This document shows, in pieces, positions 9,344 through 17,021 of a stretch of 64,000 bases of DNA (its first letter is position 1; every line of letters starts with the position of its first letter). Position numbers and translations under genes: made by a program. The notes under the pieces were generated by a model. It made no database searches and was not told where the DNA came from. It was given only the letters and a program-made list of their open reading frames with translations. Source of the stretch: Propionicimonas sp. (GTDB lineage: Bacteria; Actinomycetota; Actinomycetes; Propionibacteriales; Propionibacteriaceae); the NCBI RefSeq assembly GCF_029975155.1, contig NZ_JARKPQ010000196.1, forward strand, positions 1 through 64,000, in the 5' to 3' direction.

Positions 9344-9374
9344 CTGGCCCGGTCCCCCAGGGGAACCGGGCCAG
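9344..9374 (-). terminator. Hairpin downstream of mce
   Basis: CTGGCCCGGT (9344-9353) pairs with ACCGGGCCAG (9365-9374), extended inward by a few C-G pairs. It is the first structure after the mce stop on the minus strand and has no T-run, as usual for high-GC terminators. Confidence 0.55.
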
Positions 9375-9394
9375 CGCCATTCGAACGACCTCGG

Positions 9395-9841
9395 TCAGTG
9401 CGTGGTCGCCGGCTCCACGAGCTCGAGCAGGATGCCGCCGACGTCCTTCGGGTGGGCGAAGTTGATCCGCGAGCCCCCGGTGCCGATCTTCGGCGCGTCG
9501 TAGAGCAGCCGGACGCCGCGCTCGCGCAGGGTCGCCGACACCGCGTCCAGGTCCTTCACCCGGTAGGCGACCTGCTGGATGCCGCCCTTGCCGCCGTTGC
9601 GCTCGATCCACTTCGCGATCGTGCTGTTCTCGTTCAGCGGCGCGAGCAGCTGCACCTGGGCGTTCTCGGGGAGCTGGTCGCCGGTGCCGATCATCGCCTC
9701 CTCGACGCCCTGCTCCTCGTTGGTCTCGCGGTGCAGCACCCGCCACCCCAGCACCTCGGTGTGGAACGTGATGGCGTCGTCGAGGTTGTGGACGGCGTAG
9801 CCGACATGGTCGATGCAGATGAAGAGATCGTCGTTGCTCAT
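9395..9841 (-). CDS. mce: Methylmalonyl-CoA epimerase
   Basis: Interconverts (R)- and (S)-methylmalonyl-CoA between the transcarboxylase or carboxylase and the B12-dependent mutase. The 148-residue protein consists of two glyoxalase/VOC modules, with the metal ligands expected in IDHVGYAVHNLDDA (His near residue 12), VQLLAPL and LLELVEP, plus the family signature GKGGIQQVAYRV. The length is typical. TAGGGT ends six bases before the ATG, so the mRNA is probably leaderless; a strong hairpin follows the stop. Together with the adenosyltransferase at 3362 it points to propionate fermentation or assimilation. Confidence 0.95.
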   Translation of the reverse strand: MSNDDLFICIDHVGYAVHNLDDAITFHTEVLGWRVLHRETNEEQGVEEAMIGTGDQLPENAQVQLLAPLNENSTIAKWIERNGGKGGIQQVAYRVKDLDAVSATLRERGVRLLYDAPKIGTGGSRINFAHPKDVGGILLELVEPATTH

Positions 9842-9847
9842 GCGTTC

Positions 9848-9853
9848 ACCCTA
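9848..9853 (-). promoter_or_regulatory. -10 element, leaderless mce
   Basis: TAGGGT on the minus strand ends six bases before the ATG at 9841. Confidence 0.5.
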
Positions 9854-9863
9854 TTCCTGTTGG

Positions 9864-11492
9864 TCAGGCCAGAACGGCGTCGACCACCTGTTTGGCCTCG
9901 GCCTGGACCTGTGCCAGGTGTGCGGCACCCTTGAGGGATTCGGCGTAGATCTTGTAGACGTTCTCGGTGCCGGACGGACGGGCCGCGAACCATGCCGACG
10001 CCGTCGTCACCTTCAGCCCGCCGATCGCCGCCCCGTTGCCGGGGGCGTGGGTGAGCGTGGCCGTGATCGGCTCGCCCGCGAGTTCGGTCGCGGTGACGTC
10101 CGAGGCGCTCAGCCGGCCCAGCTTGGCCTTCTGCTCGCGGTTCGCCGGGGCGTCCACCCGCGCGTAGCTGGACGCGCCGTGCCGGGCCTCCAACTCGGCG
10201 TACAGCTCGGACGGGCTCTTGCCGGTGACGGCCCGGATCTCGCTGGCCAGCAGCGCCAGCAGGATGCCGTCCTTGTCGGTCGTCCAGGTGGACCCGTCCC
10301 TGGCCAGGAACGATGCCCCCGCGGACTCCTCGCCGCCGAAGCCCAGGTCACCGCTCATCAGGCCGGGGACGAACCACTTGAAGCCCACCGGCACCTCGAC
10401 CAGGGTGCGGCCCAGGTCGGCCGCCACCTTGTCGATCAGCGAGGACGAGACGAGCGTCTTGCCCACCCCGGCGTCGGGACGCCAGTTCGGCCGGTGGCTG
10501 AACAGATACTGGATGGCCACCGCGAGATAGGCGTTCGGGTTCATCAGGCCGGCGTCGGGGGTGACGATGCCGTGGCGGTCGGCGTCCGCGTCGTTGCCGG
10601 TGGAGATCTGGAAGCGGTCGCGGTTGGCGATCAGGCTGGCCATGGCGTACGGCGAGGAGCAGTCCATCCGGATCTTGCCGTCCCAGTCCAGCGTCATGAA
10701 CCGCCACGTCGGGTCGACGGCCGGGTTGATCACGGTCAGGTCGATGCCGAGCCGGTCGGCGATGTACTGCCAGTACTGGACGGACGCGCCGCCGAGCGGA
10801 TCGGCGCCGATGTGCACGCCGGCCGAGGCGATCGCGTCGAGGTCGAGGGCGTTGCGGAGGTCCTCGCAGTAGGCGCCGAGGTAGTCCACCCGGGTCACGT
10901 CGGCCGCGGCGCGCTCGTAGGGCGTCCGCTTGATCGAGGCGGGGTCGCGGAGCAGTTCGTTCGCCCGGGAGGCGATCCAGCCGGTGGCGTCGGTGTCGGC
11001 CGGGCCGCCGTGCGGGGGGTTGTACTTGAAGCCGCCGTCGCGGGGCGGGTTGTGCGACGGGGTGACGACGATGCCGTCCGCGCGCGGGCCGTCGAGGTTC
11101 CGGTTGTGCACGATGATCGCCCGGGACACCGACGGGGTGGGAGTGAAGTCCTCGTCCCGCTCGGCACGGATCGTCACGCCCCGGGCGTGCAGCACCTCGA
11201 TGGCGGTGCGCCACGCGGGCCCGGAGAGGGCGTGGGTGTCCTTGCCGATGTAGAGCGGGCCGGTGATGCCCTGACCGGCGCGATACTCCACGATCGCCTG
11301 CGTGGTCGCGGCGATGTGGGCGTCGTTGAAGGCGACGTCGAGGCTGGACCCGCGGTGCCCCGACGTGCCGAACACCACCTGCTGGTCAGGGTCGTCCGGG
11401 TCGGGCACGAGGTCGTAGTACGCCCCGATCAGGGCATCGACGTCGATGAGGTCTTCGGGCAGGGCCACCTGGCCGGCGCGTTCGTGAGCCAT
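9864..11492 (-). CDS. pgm: Phosphoglucomutase (alpha-D-glucose phosphate-specific)
   Basis: Interconverts glucose 1-phosphate and glucose 6-phosphate, linking glycolysis to the glycogen cluster a few kilobases away. The 542-residue protein has the substrate loop FGTSGHRGS at 41-49, the phosphoserine loop TPSHNPP with Ser146, the metal loop DADADRHG, the sugar-binding GGEESAG, and the phosphate-binding [14 protein letters not shown] near the C-terminus. The ATG at 11492 is chosen because the family N-terminus starts here ([15 protein letters not shown]) and CAAGAT ends six bases upstream. The frame stays open further upstream but that part is not family-like. Confidence 0.94.
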   Translation of the reverse strand: MAHERAGQVALPEDLIDVDALIGAYYDLVPDPDDPDQQVVFGTSGHRGSSLDVAFNDAHIAATTQAIVEYRAGQGITGPLYIGKDTHALSGPAWRTAIEVLHARGVTIRAERDEDFTPTPSVSRAIIVHNRNLDGPRADGIVVTPSHNPPRDGGFKYNPPHGGPADTDATGWIASRANELLRDPASIKRTPYERAAADVTRVDYLGAYCEDLRNALDLDAIASAGVHIGADPLGGASVQYWQYIADRLGIDLTVINPAVDPTWRFMTLDWDGKIRMDCSSPYAMASLIANRDRFQISTGNDADADRHGIVTPDAGLMNPNAYLAVAIQYLFSHRPNWRPDAGVGKTLVSSSLIDKVAADLGRTLVEVPVGFKWFVPGLMSGDLGFGGEESAGASFLARDGSTWTTDKDGILLALLASEIRAVTGKSPSELYAELEARHGASSYARVDAPANREQKAKLGRLSASDVTATELAGEPITATLTHAPGNGAAIGGLKVTTASAWFAARPSGTENVYKIYAESLKGAAHLAQVQAEAKQVVDAVLA

Positions 11493-11498
11493 GACGCC

Positions 11499-11504
11499 AT
11501 CTTG
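11499..11504 (-). promoter_or_regulatory. -10 element, leaderless pgm
   Basis: CAAGAT on the minus strand ends six bases before the ATG at 11492. Confidence 0.42.
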
Positions 11505-11574
11505 CCCGCTGGGTGGGCTCGAGGGGGAGAGGGTGACGACATTCGCGGGTCTTCGGCGGCGGCTGGCAGAATGC

Positions 11575-12468
11575 ATGTCCGTGACACCAGCAGGATTCAA
11601 TCCGTCCAGAGCCATGGATCTCTCCGCCATCGTCGCGGCTGCGAAGGCACCGCCGCCCCCGCCGGGGGCCAGCTACGTCGCGGACGTCGACCAGGCGTCG
11701 CTGGAGACGGTCCTCGGGCTGTCGATGAAGTACCCGGTGGTCCTGGAGCTGAACTCGCCGCGGGCGAACGCCGCGGAGTTCTCCGACGACATGGTGGCGC
11801 TCGCGAACGAGGCCGGTGGGGCGTACCTGCTCGCCCGGGTGGACGTGGACGCCAACCCGCAGGTCGCGGCGGCGTTCGGCGTCCAGGCCGTGCCCGCCGT
11901 CCTCGGCGTGGTCGGGGGACAGCTGGCCCCGCTGTGGCAGGGCACGAAGCCGAAGGAGGAGGCGAAGGCCTACGTCGCGCAGTTGCTCCAGGCCGCCGCC
12001 GCGAACGGAATCGTCGGTCGCGCGGACCCGGTGAGCATCGACGCCGAGGCTGGTCCGGATCCCCGCTTCGCCGCTGCGGACGAGGCTCTGGGCGCCGGTG
12101 ACTTCGAACGCGCCGTCGCCGAGTTCGACAAGGTGCTGGCCGCGACCCCCAACGATCCGGAGGCCAAGGCCGGACGGGCCCAGGCGGCGCTGCTGGCCAG
12201 GGTCGCCACCGCCGACCCGGCCGATGTGCTCGCGAAGGCCGCGGCAGCGCCGACCGACGTGGGCGCCCAGCTCGCCGCGGCCGATGCCGAACTCATGGGC
12301 GGCGCGACGCAGCAGGCCTTCAACCGGCTGATCGAGCTGATCCGCAACACCAGCGGAGCCGAACGGGAGTCCGTCCGGGTGCGGTTGCTGGAGCTGTTCG
12401 AGACCGTCGGCGCGTCCGACCCGGCGGTGCTCAAGGCTCGGCGCGACCTGATGAGCGCCCTGTTCTGA
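11575..12468 (+). CDS. Thioredoxin-like tetratricopeptide co-chaperone (CnoX/YbbN type)
   Basis: 297-residue cytoplasmic protein with a thioredoxin fold (about residues 25-140) followed by TPR-like helices (about 155-297, starting [25 protein letters not shown]). This architecture is that of CnoX/YbbN, which passes substrates to GroEL/DnaK. The position of the CxxC active site reads NSPRANAA, so no redox cysteines remain and a holdase role is more likely than disulfide chemistry. The start is uncertain: ATG 11575, or GTG 11581, which lies eight bases after a -10-like CAGAAT (11567-11572). It is divergent from pgm. Confidence 0.82.
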   Translation: MSVTPAGFNPSRAMDLSAIVAAAKAPPPPPGASYVADVDQASLETVLGLSMKYPVVLELNSPRANAAEFSDDMVALANEAGGAYLLARVDVDANPQVAAAFGVQAVPAVLGVVGGQLAPLWQGTKPKEEAKAYVAQLLQAAAANGIVGRADPVSIDAEAGPDPRFAAADEALGAGDFERAVAEFDKVLAATPNDPEAKAGRAQAALLARVATADPADVLAKAAAAPTDVGAQLAAADAELMGGATQQAFNRLIELIRNTSGAERESVRVRLLELFETVGASDPAVLKARRDLMSALF

Positions 12469-12483
12469 GCACCCCTCGCCCAC

Positions 12484-12551
12484 CGAACGCCTCCGTTACG
12501 GTCAAACGCTCCACCCGGCGCGGTGGCGTTTGACCGGAACGGAGGCGTTCG
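12484..12551. repeat. 26-base inverted repeat before DUF488 gene
   Basis: Arms at 12484-12509 and 12526-12551 start CGAACGCCTCCGTT and match at 25 of 26 positions; the 16-base spacer also has CCACC/GGTGG ends. It can form a very stable hairpin just after the co-chaperone stop. The motif CCTCCGTT recurs in the hairpin on the other side of the DUF488 gene (12970-13006). Confidence 0.85.
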
Positions 12552-12563
12552 GCGAAAGGGGGG

Positions 12564-12569
12564 TACCGT
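12564..12569 (+). promoter_or_regulatory. -10 element, leaderless DUF488 gene
   Basis: TACCGT ends six bases before the ATG at 12576. Confidence 0.45.
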
Positions 12570-12575
12570 TGATCG

Positions 12576-12932
12576 ATGACCACGGTGAGCGTGCAGCGGG
12601 TGTACGACCCGCCGGAAGGCGATGGTTTTCGCGTCCTGGTGGACCGGTTGTGGCCGCGGGGTGTGACGAAGGAAGCGGCGGCGATCGACCTGTGGGCGAA
12701 GGTGCTCACCCCGAGTGACGAGCTGCGCCGGTGGTACCACGGCCACCGCGACGGCGAGGGAGAGTTCGCCGAGCGCTACCGCACCGAACTGGACGCGGCC
12801 GACACGACGGCGGTGCTTGAGGATCTGGCGGCCCACGACGAGGTCGTGCTGGTGACCGCGGTCCGCGAGCTTGAGCACAGCCACGTCCTGGTGTTGCGGG
12901 AGTGGCTCTCCGAGCGGGGCGTGGGCGCCTAG
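12576..12932 (+). CDS. DUF488 family protein
   Basis: 118-residue protein of the DUF488/YeaO family, with the hallmark RVYDPPEGDGFRVLVDRLWPRGVTK at residues 8-32 (given as a span), WYHGHRDGEGEFAERY in the middle and a C-terminal HSHVLVLREWL-like segment. Function is not established. It stands alone between two related palindromes, upstream 12484-12551 and downstream 12964-13011, and is convergent with the GNAT-NUDIX gene. The start follows the leaderless pattern. Confidence 0.88.
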   Translation: MTTVSVQRVYDPPEGDGFRVLVDRLWPRGVTKEAAAIDLWAKVLTPSDELRRWYHGHRDGEGEFAERYRTELDAADTTAVLEDLAAHDEVVLVTAVRELEHSHVLVLREWLSERGVGA

Positions 12933-12963
12933 GAGGGTGCTGAGCAATGCTGTTCCAACGGCC

Positions 12964-13011
12964 GGGACGACCTCCGTTGTGAACCGAGTTCGGTACGAAA
13001 CGGAGGTCCGG
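12964..13011. terminator. Double hairpin between convergent genes
   Basis: CCTCCGTT (12970-12977) pairs with AACGGAGG (12999-13006), enclosing the palindrome ACCGAGTTCGGT (12983-12994). It lies between two convergent genes and probably terminates both. The outer arms resemble those of the repeat at 12484-12551. Confidence 0.6.
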
Positions 13012-13030
13012 GGCAACGGGCTGGGGCGGC

Positions 13031-13812
13031 TCAGCTGATCCGGGTGCCGGCTTCGAGGTAGAAGGTGCGGCCCTCGGCGCGGGCGTCCAGGGCGGCGAGC
13101 AGGCGGCCGCGGGCGAAAGGGGCCATTCGCTCGGCAGCGGCGGCCGGCTCCAGCCAGTGGACGGCGCGGATCTCCTTCAGGTCGGGACGGAGCAGCGGCA
13201 CCGACCGCGCGGCCATCTCGCGGCCGTCGAAGATCAGCTCCACCGCGTCCTCCCAGCCGAGGTAGGGCGCGAGCCAGTCGGCCACCAGCAGGCGGCCGAC
13301 GCTGACGGTGTGGTTGAGCTCCTCCTGCACCTCCCGGATCAGGCCGGCGCGCGGGCTCTCGCCGACCTCGAGGATGCCGCCGGGCAGCTCGAAGTCCGGC
13401 TTGAAGGTGGTCTCCAGGATGCACACCCGGCCGGCCTCGTCGGTGGCAGCAGGTGGCTGATCACCCGCTTGCGGCTGGTCACCGTGTTCATCACGGCGGT
13501 GAACCCCTCGCGGCCGCCCACCACGTCGTCGCGCAGCACCGCGTAGCGAGCCACGTCCAGCGGGCCGTCCGGCCCGGTCGCAGCCTGGCGGGACACCCCC
13601 TCCAGCCGGAAGCCGGCCCGGTGCAGCGCCCGCCGCCGGGGCCGGTCGGACGTGCACACCGCCACCTCCAGCCGGCGGACGGCCGGATCCTCGAACGCCA
13701 GCCGCCGGGTGGTCCCCAGCAGCAGGTCGTACCGCTCCGGCGCGTCGTCGCCGCGGAAGTCGGCGGACGCCACCCCGTCCGCGACCGTGACGGGCAGGCT
13801 GTCCCGGATCAC
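13031..13812 (-). pseudogene. GNAT acetyltransferase-NUDIX hydrolase fusion, broken by a 1-base deletion
   Basis: Read with one base restored, this gene encodes about 260 residues. The N-terminal half resembles the second half of a GNAT acetyltransferase (RRLEVAVCTSDRPRRRALHRAGFRLEGV), and is followed by a NUDIX domain with a Nudix box (G-x5-E-x7-REVQEEL) after ETTFKPDFELPGG. The GNAT frame leaves the NUDIX frame at about 13446/13447, where ...CAC CTG CTG CC... should read CTG CTG GCC, giving HLLATDEAGRV. The GTG at 13812 overlaps the glgB stop by four bases, so it is the last gene of the glycogen operon. The break may be a true mutation or a sequencing error. Confidence 0.8.
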
Positions 13813-15704
13813 TCTCCGGCGTACTCGAAGTAGACCGCGCCCAGCGGCGGCACCACGACGAGGGCGCTGGCCGGCAGCCCGTTCCAGCCTTCGTCGGTCG
13901 CCACGACCTGGCCGAGGTTGCCGTGGGCGTCCGAGCCGTCGTAGATGCCGGAGTCGGAGTTGAAGATCTCCTTCCACACCCCCGTCTCGGGCAGGCCGAT
14001 CCGGTACCGCGTCCACGGCTCGGAGGAGAAGTTCACGATCGCCGCGACGTGCCGTCCGTCGCGATCGGTGCGCACCCACGAGTAGGTGTTGCCGCCGGCG
14101 TCGTCGGCGTTGATCCACCGGAAGCCGGCCGGGTCGCTGTCCAGCTGCCACAACGCCGGATGCGAGCTGTAGATGCCGTTCAGGTCCTTGATCATCCGCT
14201 GCAGGCCGTGATGGCCCCACAGGTCGCAGACCCACCACTCCAGGCTGTTCGCCTCGTTGAACTCGCTGCGCTGGCCGAACTCACAGCCCATGAACAGCAG
14301 CTTCTTGCCGGGGAACGCCCACATGTAGGAGTAGAACGCCCGCAGTGTCGCGAACTGGCGCCAGGTGTCCTGCGGGATCTTGTTGATCATCGACCCCTTG
14401 CCGTGCACCACCTCGTCGTGCGAGATCGGCAGGACGAAGTTCTCCGAGTAGGCGTAGACCATCGCGAAAGTCATCTCGTTGTGGTGGTACTGCCGGTGGA
14501 TCGGCTCCAGCGCCAGGTAGCGCAGCGAGTCGTTCATCCAGCCCATGTTCCACTTGAAGCCGAAGCCCAGCCCACCGTGGTGGACGGGCTTGGTCACCCC
14601 ACCGAACGACGTGGACTCCTCGGCGATCATCACCACGCCGGGCACCCGCTCGTACAGGTGCTTGTTCACGTAGCGGAGGAAGTCGATGGCCTCCAGGTTC
14701 TCGTTGCCGCCGTAGATGTTCGGCACCCACTCGCCGTCCTCGCGCGAGTAGTCCAGGTAGAGCATGGACGCGACCGCGTCCACCCGCAGCGCGTCGATGT
14801 GGAACTCGGTCACCCAGTACAGGGCGTTGGAGACCAGGAACGACTTCACCTCGTTGCGGCCGTAGTTGAAGATGTAGGTGCCCCAGTCCTTGTGCTCGCC
14901 CTGGCGGGGGTCCTCGTGCTCGTACAGGGCGGTGCCGTCGAAGCGGCCCAGCGCCCACTCGTCCTTCGGGAAGTGGCCGGGGACCCAGTCGAGGATCACC
15001 CCGATGCCGGCCTGGTGCAGCCGGTCGACCAGATGGCGGAACTCGTCGGGACGGCCCAGCCGCGACTGGGGCGCGAAGTAGTTGGTGACCTGGTAGCCCC
15101 AGGACGGCTCGAACGGGTGCTCGGTGACCGGCATCAGCTCGACGTGGGTGAAGCCCTGCCAGCTGACGTACTCGACCAGCTCGTCGGCCAGTTCGAGGTA
15201 GGTCTTGCCCTTGCGCCACGAGCCGAGGTGCACCTCGTAGATGCTCATCGGCTCGGCGTGCGGACGGGACTGCGTGCGCTTGTCCATCCACTCGCCGTCG
15301 TCCCAGATGTACTTGCTCGTGTAGACGATCGAGGAGTTGGCCGGCGCCTGCTCGGCGAAGGCGGCCATCGGGTCGACCTTCTCCCGCCAGACCCCGTCCG
15401 CACACAGGATGTTGTACTTGTACAGGGCACCGGTGCCGACGCCCTCCACGAACAAAGCCCACACCCCGGAGCCCGGGACCAGCTGCATGGCGTCCCCGGT
15501 CCACCAGTTGAAGTCGGCGTTGAGCCGTACCTCGCGGGCGTTGGGTGCCCAGACCGCGAACCTCGTGCCGTGGATCTCGCCGCGCTCGTCGTCGAAGACC
15601 GTCACCTCGTGGGCGCCCAGGCGGCGCCAGAGCTCGGTGTCGCCGCCGTTGTGGAAGCCTTCGAGGTCCCAGCCGGTCAGCCCACCGGCGACATCGTGTG
15701 CCAT
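13809..15704 (-). CDS. glgB: 1,4-alpha-glucan branching enzyme
   Basis: Introduces alpha-1,6 branches into glycogen; GH13 family. The 631-residue protein has an N-terminal CBM48 domain (about 30-125), then the barrel with YEVHLGSW, the nucleophile aspartate in ALRVDAVASMLYLDY, the acid glutamate in MIAEEST, and ISHDEVVHGKGSM. A C-terminal all-beta domain ends YFEYAGE. It lacks the extra N-terminal domain of longer GlgB forms. AAGGAG in the end of the maltokinase gene serves the ATG at 15704, three bases after that stop. It is downstream of glgE and mak, as in GlgE-pathway clusters. Confidence 0.96.
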   Translation of the reverse strand: MAHDVAGGLTGWDLEGFHNGGDTELWRRLGAHEVTVFDDERGEIHGTRFAVWAPNAREVRLNADFNWWTGDAMQLVPGSGVWALFVEGVGTGALYKYNILCADGVWREKVDPMAAFAEQAPANSSIVYTSKYIWDDGEWMDKRTQSRPHAEPMSIYEVHLGSWRKGKTYLELADELVEYVSWQGFTHVELMPVTEHPFEPSWGYQVTNYFAPQSRLGRPDEFRHLVDRLHQAGIGVILDWVPGHFPKDEWALGRFDGTALYEHEDPRQGEHKDWGTYIFNYGRNEVKSFLVSNALYWVTEFHIDALRVDAVASMLYLDYSREDGEWVPNIYGGNENLEAIDFLRYVNKHLYERVPGVVMIAEESTSFGGVTKPVHHGGLGFGFKWNMGWMNDSLRYLALEPIHRQYHHNEMTFAMVYAYSENFVLPISHDEVVHGKGSMINKIPQDTWRQFATLRAFYSYMWAFPGKKLLFMGCEFGQRSEFNEANSLEWWVCDLWGHHGLQRMIKDLNGIYSSHPALWQLDSDPAGFRWINADDAGGNTYSWVRTDRDGRHVAAIVNFSSEPWTRYRIGLPETGVWKEIFNSDSGIYDGSDAHGNLGQVVATDEGWNGLPASALVVVPPLGAVYFEYAGE

Positions 15705-15707
15705 CTT

Positions 15708-17012
15708 CTACTCCTTGTCGGTAGGCGGAGGGTCGAGCGATACCCTCCTGGCCTCATCTTGGACTGCTCGCCACGGGATGTGTGCCCAATTCGGGCGATT
15801 GCGTACTTCGTAGACAACTTCGTAAACGGCCTTGTCGAGCTCGTAGGCGCGAAGCAGCTCCGGCTCGGCGTCGTGCTCGCCGCAGTAGCCGTCCAGGAAG
15901 GCCTCGCGGGCGGCGGCACACCACTGCCGGGCAACCTGCCCGTCCGGGTCCGGGTGGGCGCTGCGGGCGTAGTCCAGGCTGCGCAGCAGGCCGGCGACGT
16001 CGCGCCAGACGGAGTCGAGCTCGCGCCGCTCGGCGAGCGTCTTCAGCGGCTCGCCCTCGAAGTCGATGATCACCCACGGGCTGGCGCCCCCGGGCCGACG
16101 GCGGTGCAGCACCTGGCCGAGGTGGAAGTCGCCGTGGACGCGCTGCGTGGCGAGGTCGTAGCCGCGCGCGGCATCGAACAGCAGCTGGGCGGCGTGCCGG
16201 TAGCCGTCGAGCTCGTGCACCTGCTCGGCGGCCTCGCCGAAGCGCCGTTCCATGTCCGCCGCGAGCTCGGCCCCCGGACGCGCGGAGGTCCCGAACGCCG
16301 TGGCGAGGCGGGCGTGCAGGTCGCGCAGCTCCACCCCCAGCGCCCGGCACTCGCCGGTGATGTCGCGGCCCGCCGCGCAGGCGTCGGTGGCGTACACCCA
16401 GCCGTCGGTGACGTCGGTGATCCGCTGGCAGAACAGCAGCAGGTCGTAGCCGCCGGTGGACAGCAGGCCGTACAGGTCGGGCGTGATGCCCGAGCCGCTC
16501 AGCGCGCCGAGCACCTCCGCGTCCAGGTTGTGGCCGGGCTCCAGCTTGCGGAACAGCTTCAGCAGCGTGGTCTCGCCCACCATGACCGTGGTGTTGCTCT
16601 GCTCGCCGGTGAACAGTCGCATGCCCGCGTCCGGGTCGACCGGGGTGCTGTCCGACCAGCGCATGCCCTCGGGCGGAGCGGTCAGCAGGGAGCGGACGAG
16701 CGCCGCCATCGCCGCGGGATCGGTGGGTGCGTCGAGGACGTCCACGTCGCCGAGCCCCGGGAGGCTGGTACTGCCCACCGGCACGCCGCTCGGCGCGGTG
16801 CCCGCGGGGACGTAGGCGACGAGCAGCTGGTAGATCTCGGTGCGGCCGTCCGCGTAGGCGAGTTCCGCCAGCTCCGAGCGGACCGCGGGCCAGGTGCCGT
16901 CCGCCGTGTACCACGGCAGCGGGGTGATGCCGGTCACCCGCGCGCCCAGGCCCTTGCCGCCGAACCAGCGGGCCTGGCGGAGGTAGCCCTCCCACGCGGA
17001 CGCCGTGCTCAC
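15708..17012 (-). CDS. mak: Maltokinase (Pep2)
   Basis: Phosphorylates maltose with ATP to maltose 1-phosphate, the substrate of GlgE. The 434-residue protein shows the maltokinase N-terminal cap (WEGYLRQARWFGGKG), the nucleotide lysine region TTLLKLFRKLEPGHN, and the aminoglycoside-kinase-like catalytic loop RVHGDFHLGQVL with IDFEGEPLKTLAER. It starts at GTG ten bases after glgE. The TreS domain often fused to or adjacent to Mak is absent here. Its stop is TAG in CTACTCC, reversed. Confidence 0.95.
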   Translation of the reverse strand: MSTASAWEGYLRQARWFGGKGLGARVTGITPLPWYTADGTWPAVRSELAELAYADGRTEIYQLLVAYVPAGTAPSGVPVGSTSLPGLGDVDVLDAPTDPAAMAALVRSLLTAPPEGMRWSDSTPVDPDAGMRLFTGEQSNTTVMVGETTLLKLFRKLEPGHNLDAEVLGALSGSGITPDLYGLLSTGGYDLLLFCQRITDVTDGWVYATDACAAGRDITGECRALGVELRDLHARLATAFGTSARPGAELAADMERRFGEAAEQVHELDGYRHAAQLLFDAARGYDLATQRVHGDFHLGQVLHRRRPGGASPWVIIDFEGEPLKTLAERRELDSVWRDVAGLLRSLDYARSAHPDPDGQVARQWCAAAREAFLDGYCGEHDAEPELLRAYELDKAVYEVVYEVRNRPNWAHIPWRAVQDEARRVSLDPPPTDKE

Positions 17013-17021
17013 GTCCGGTCC

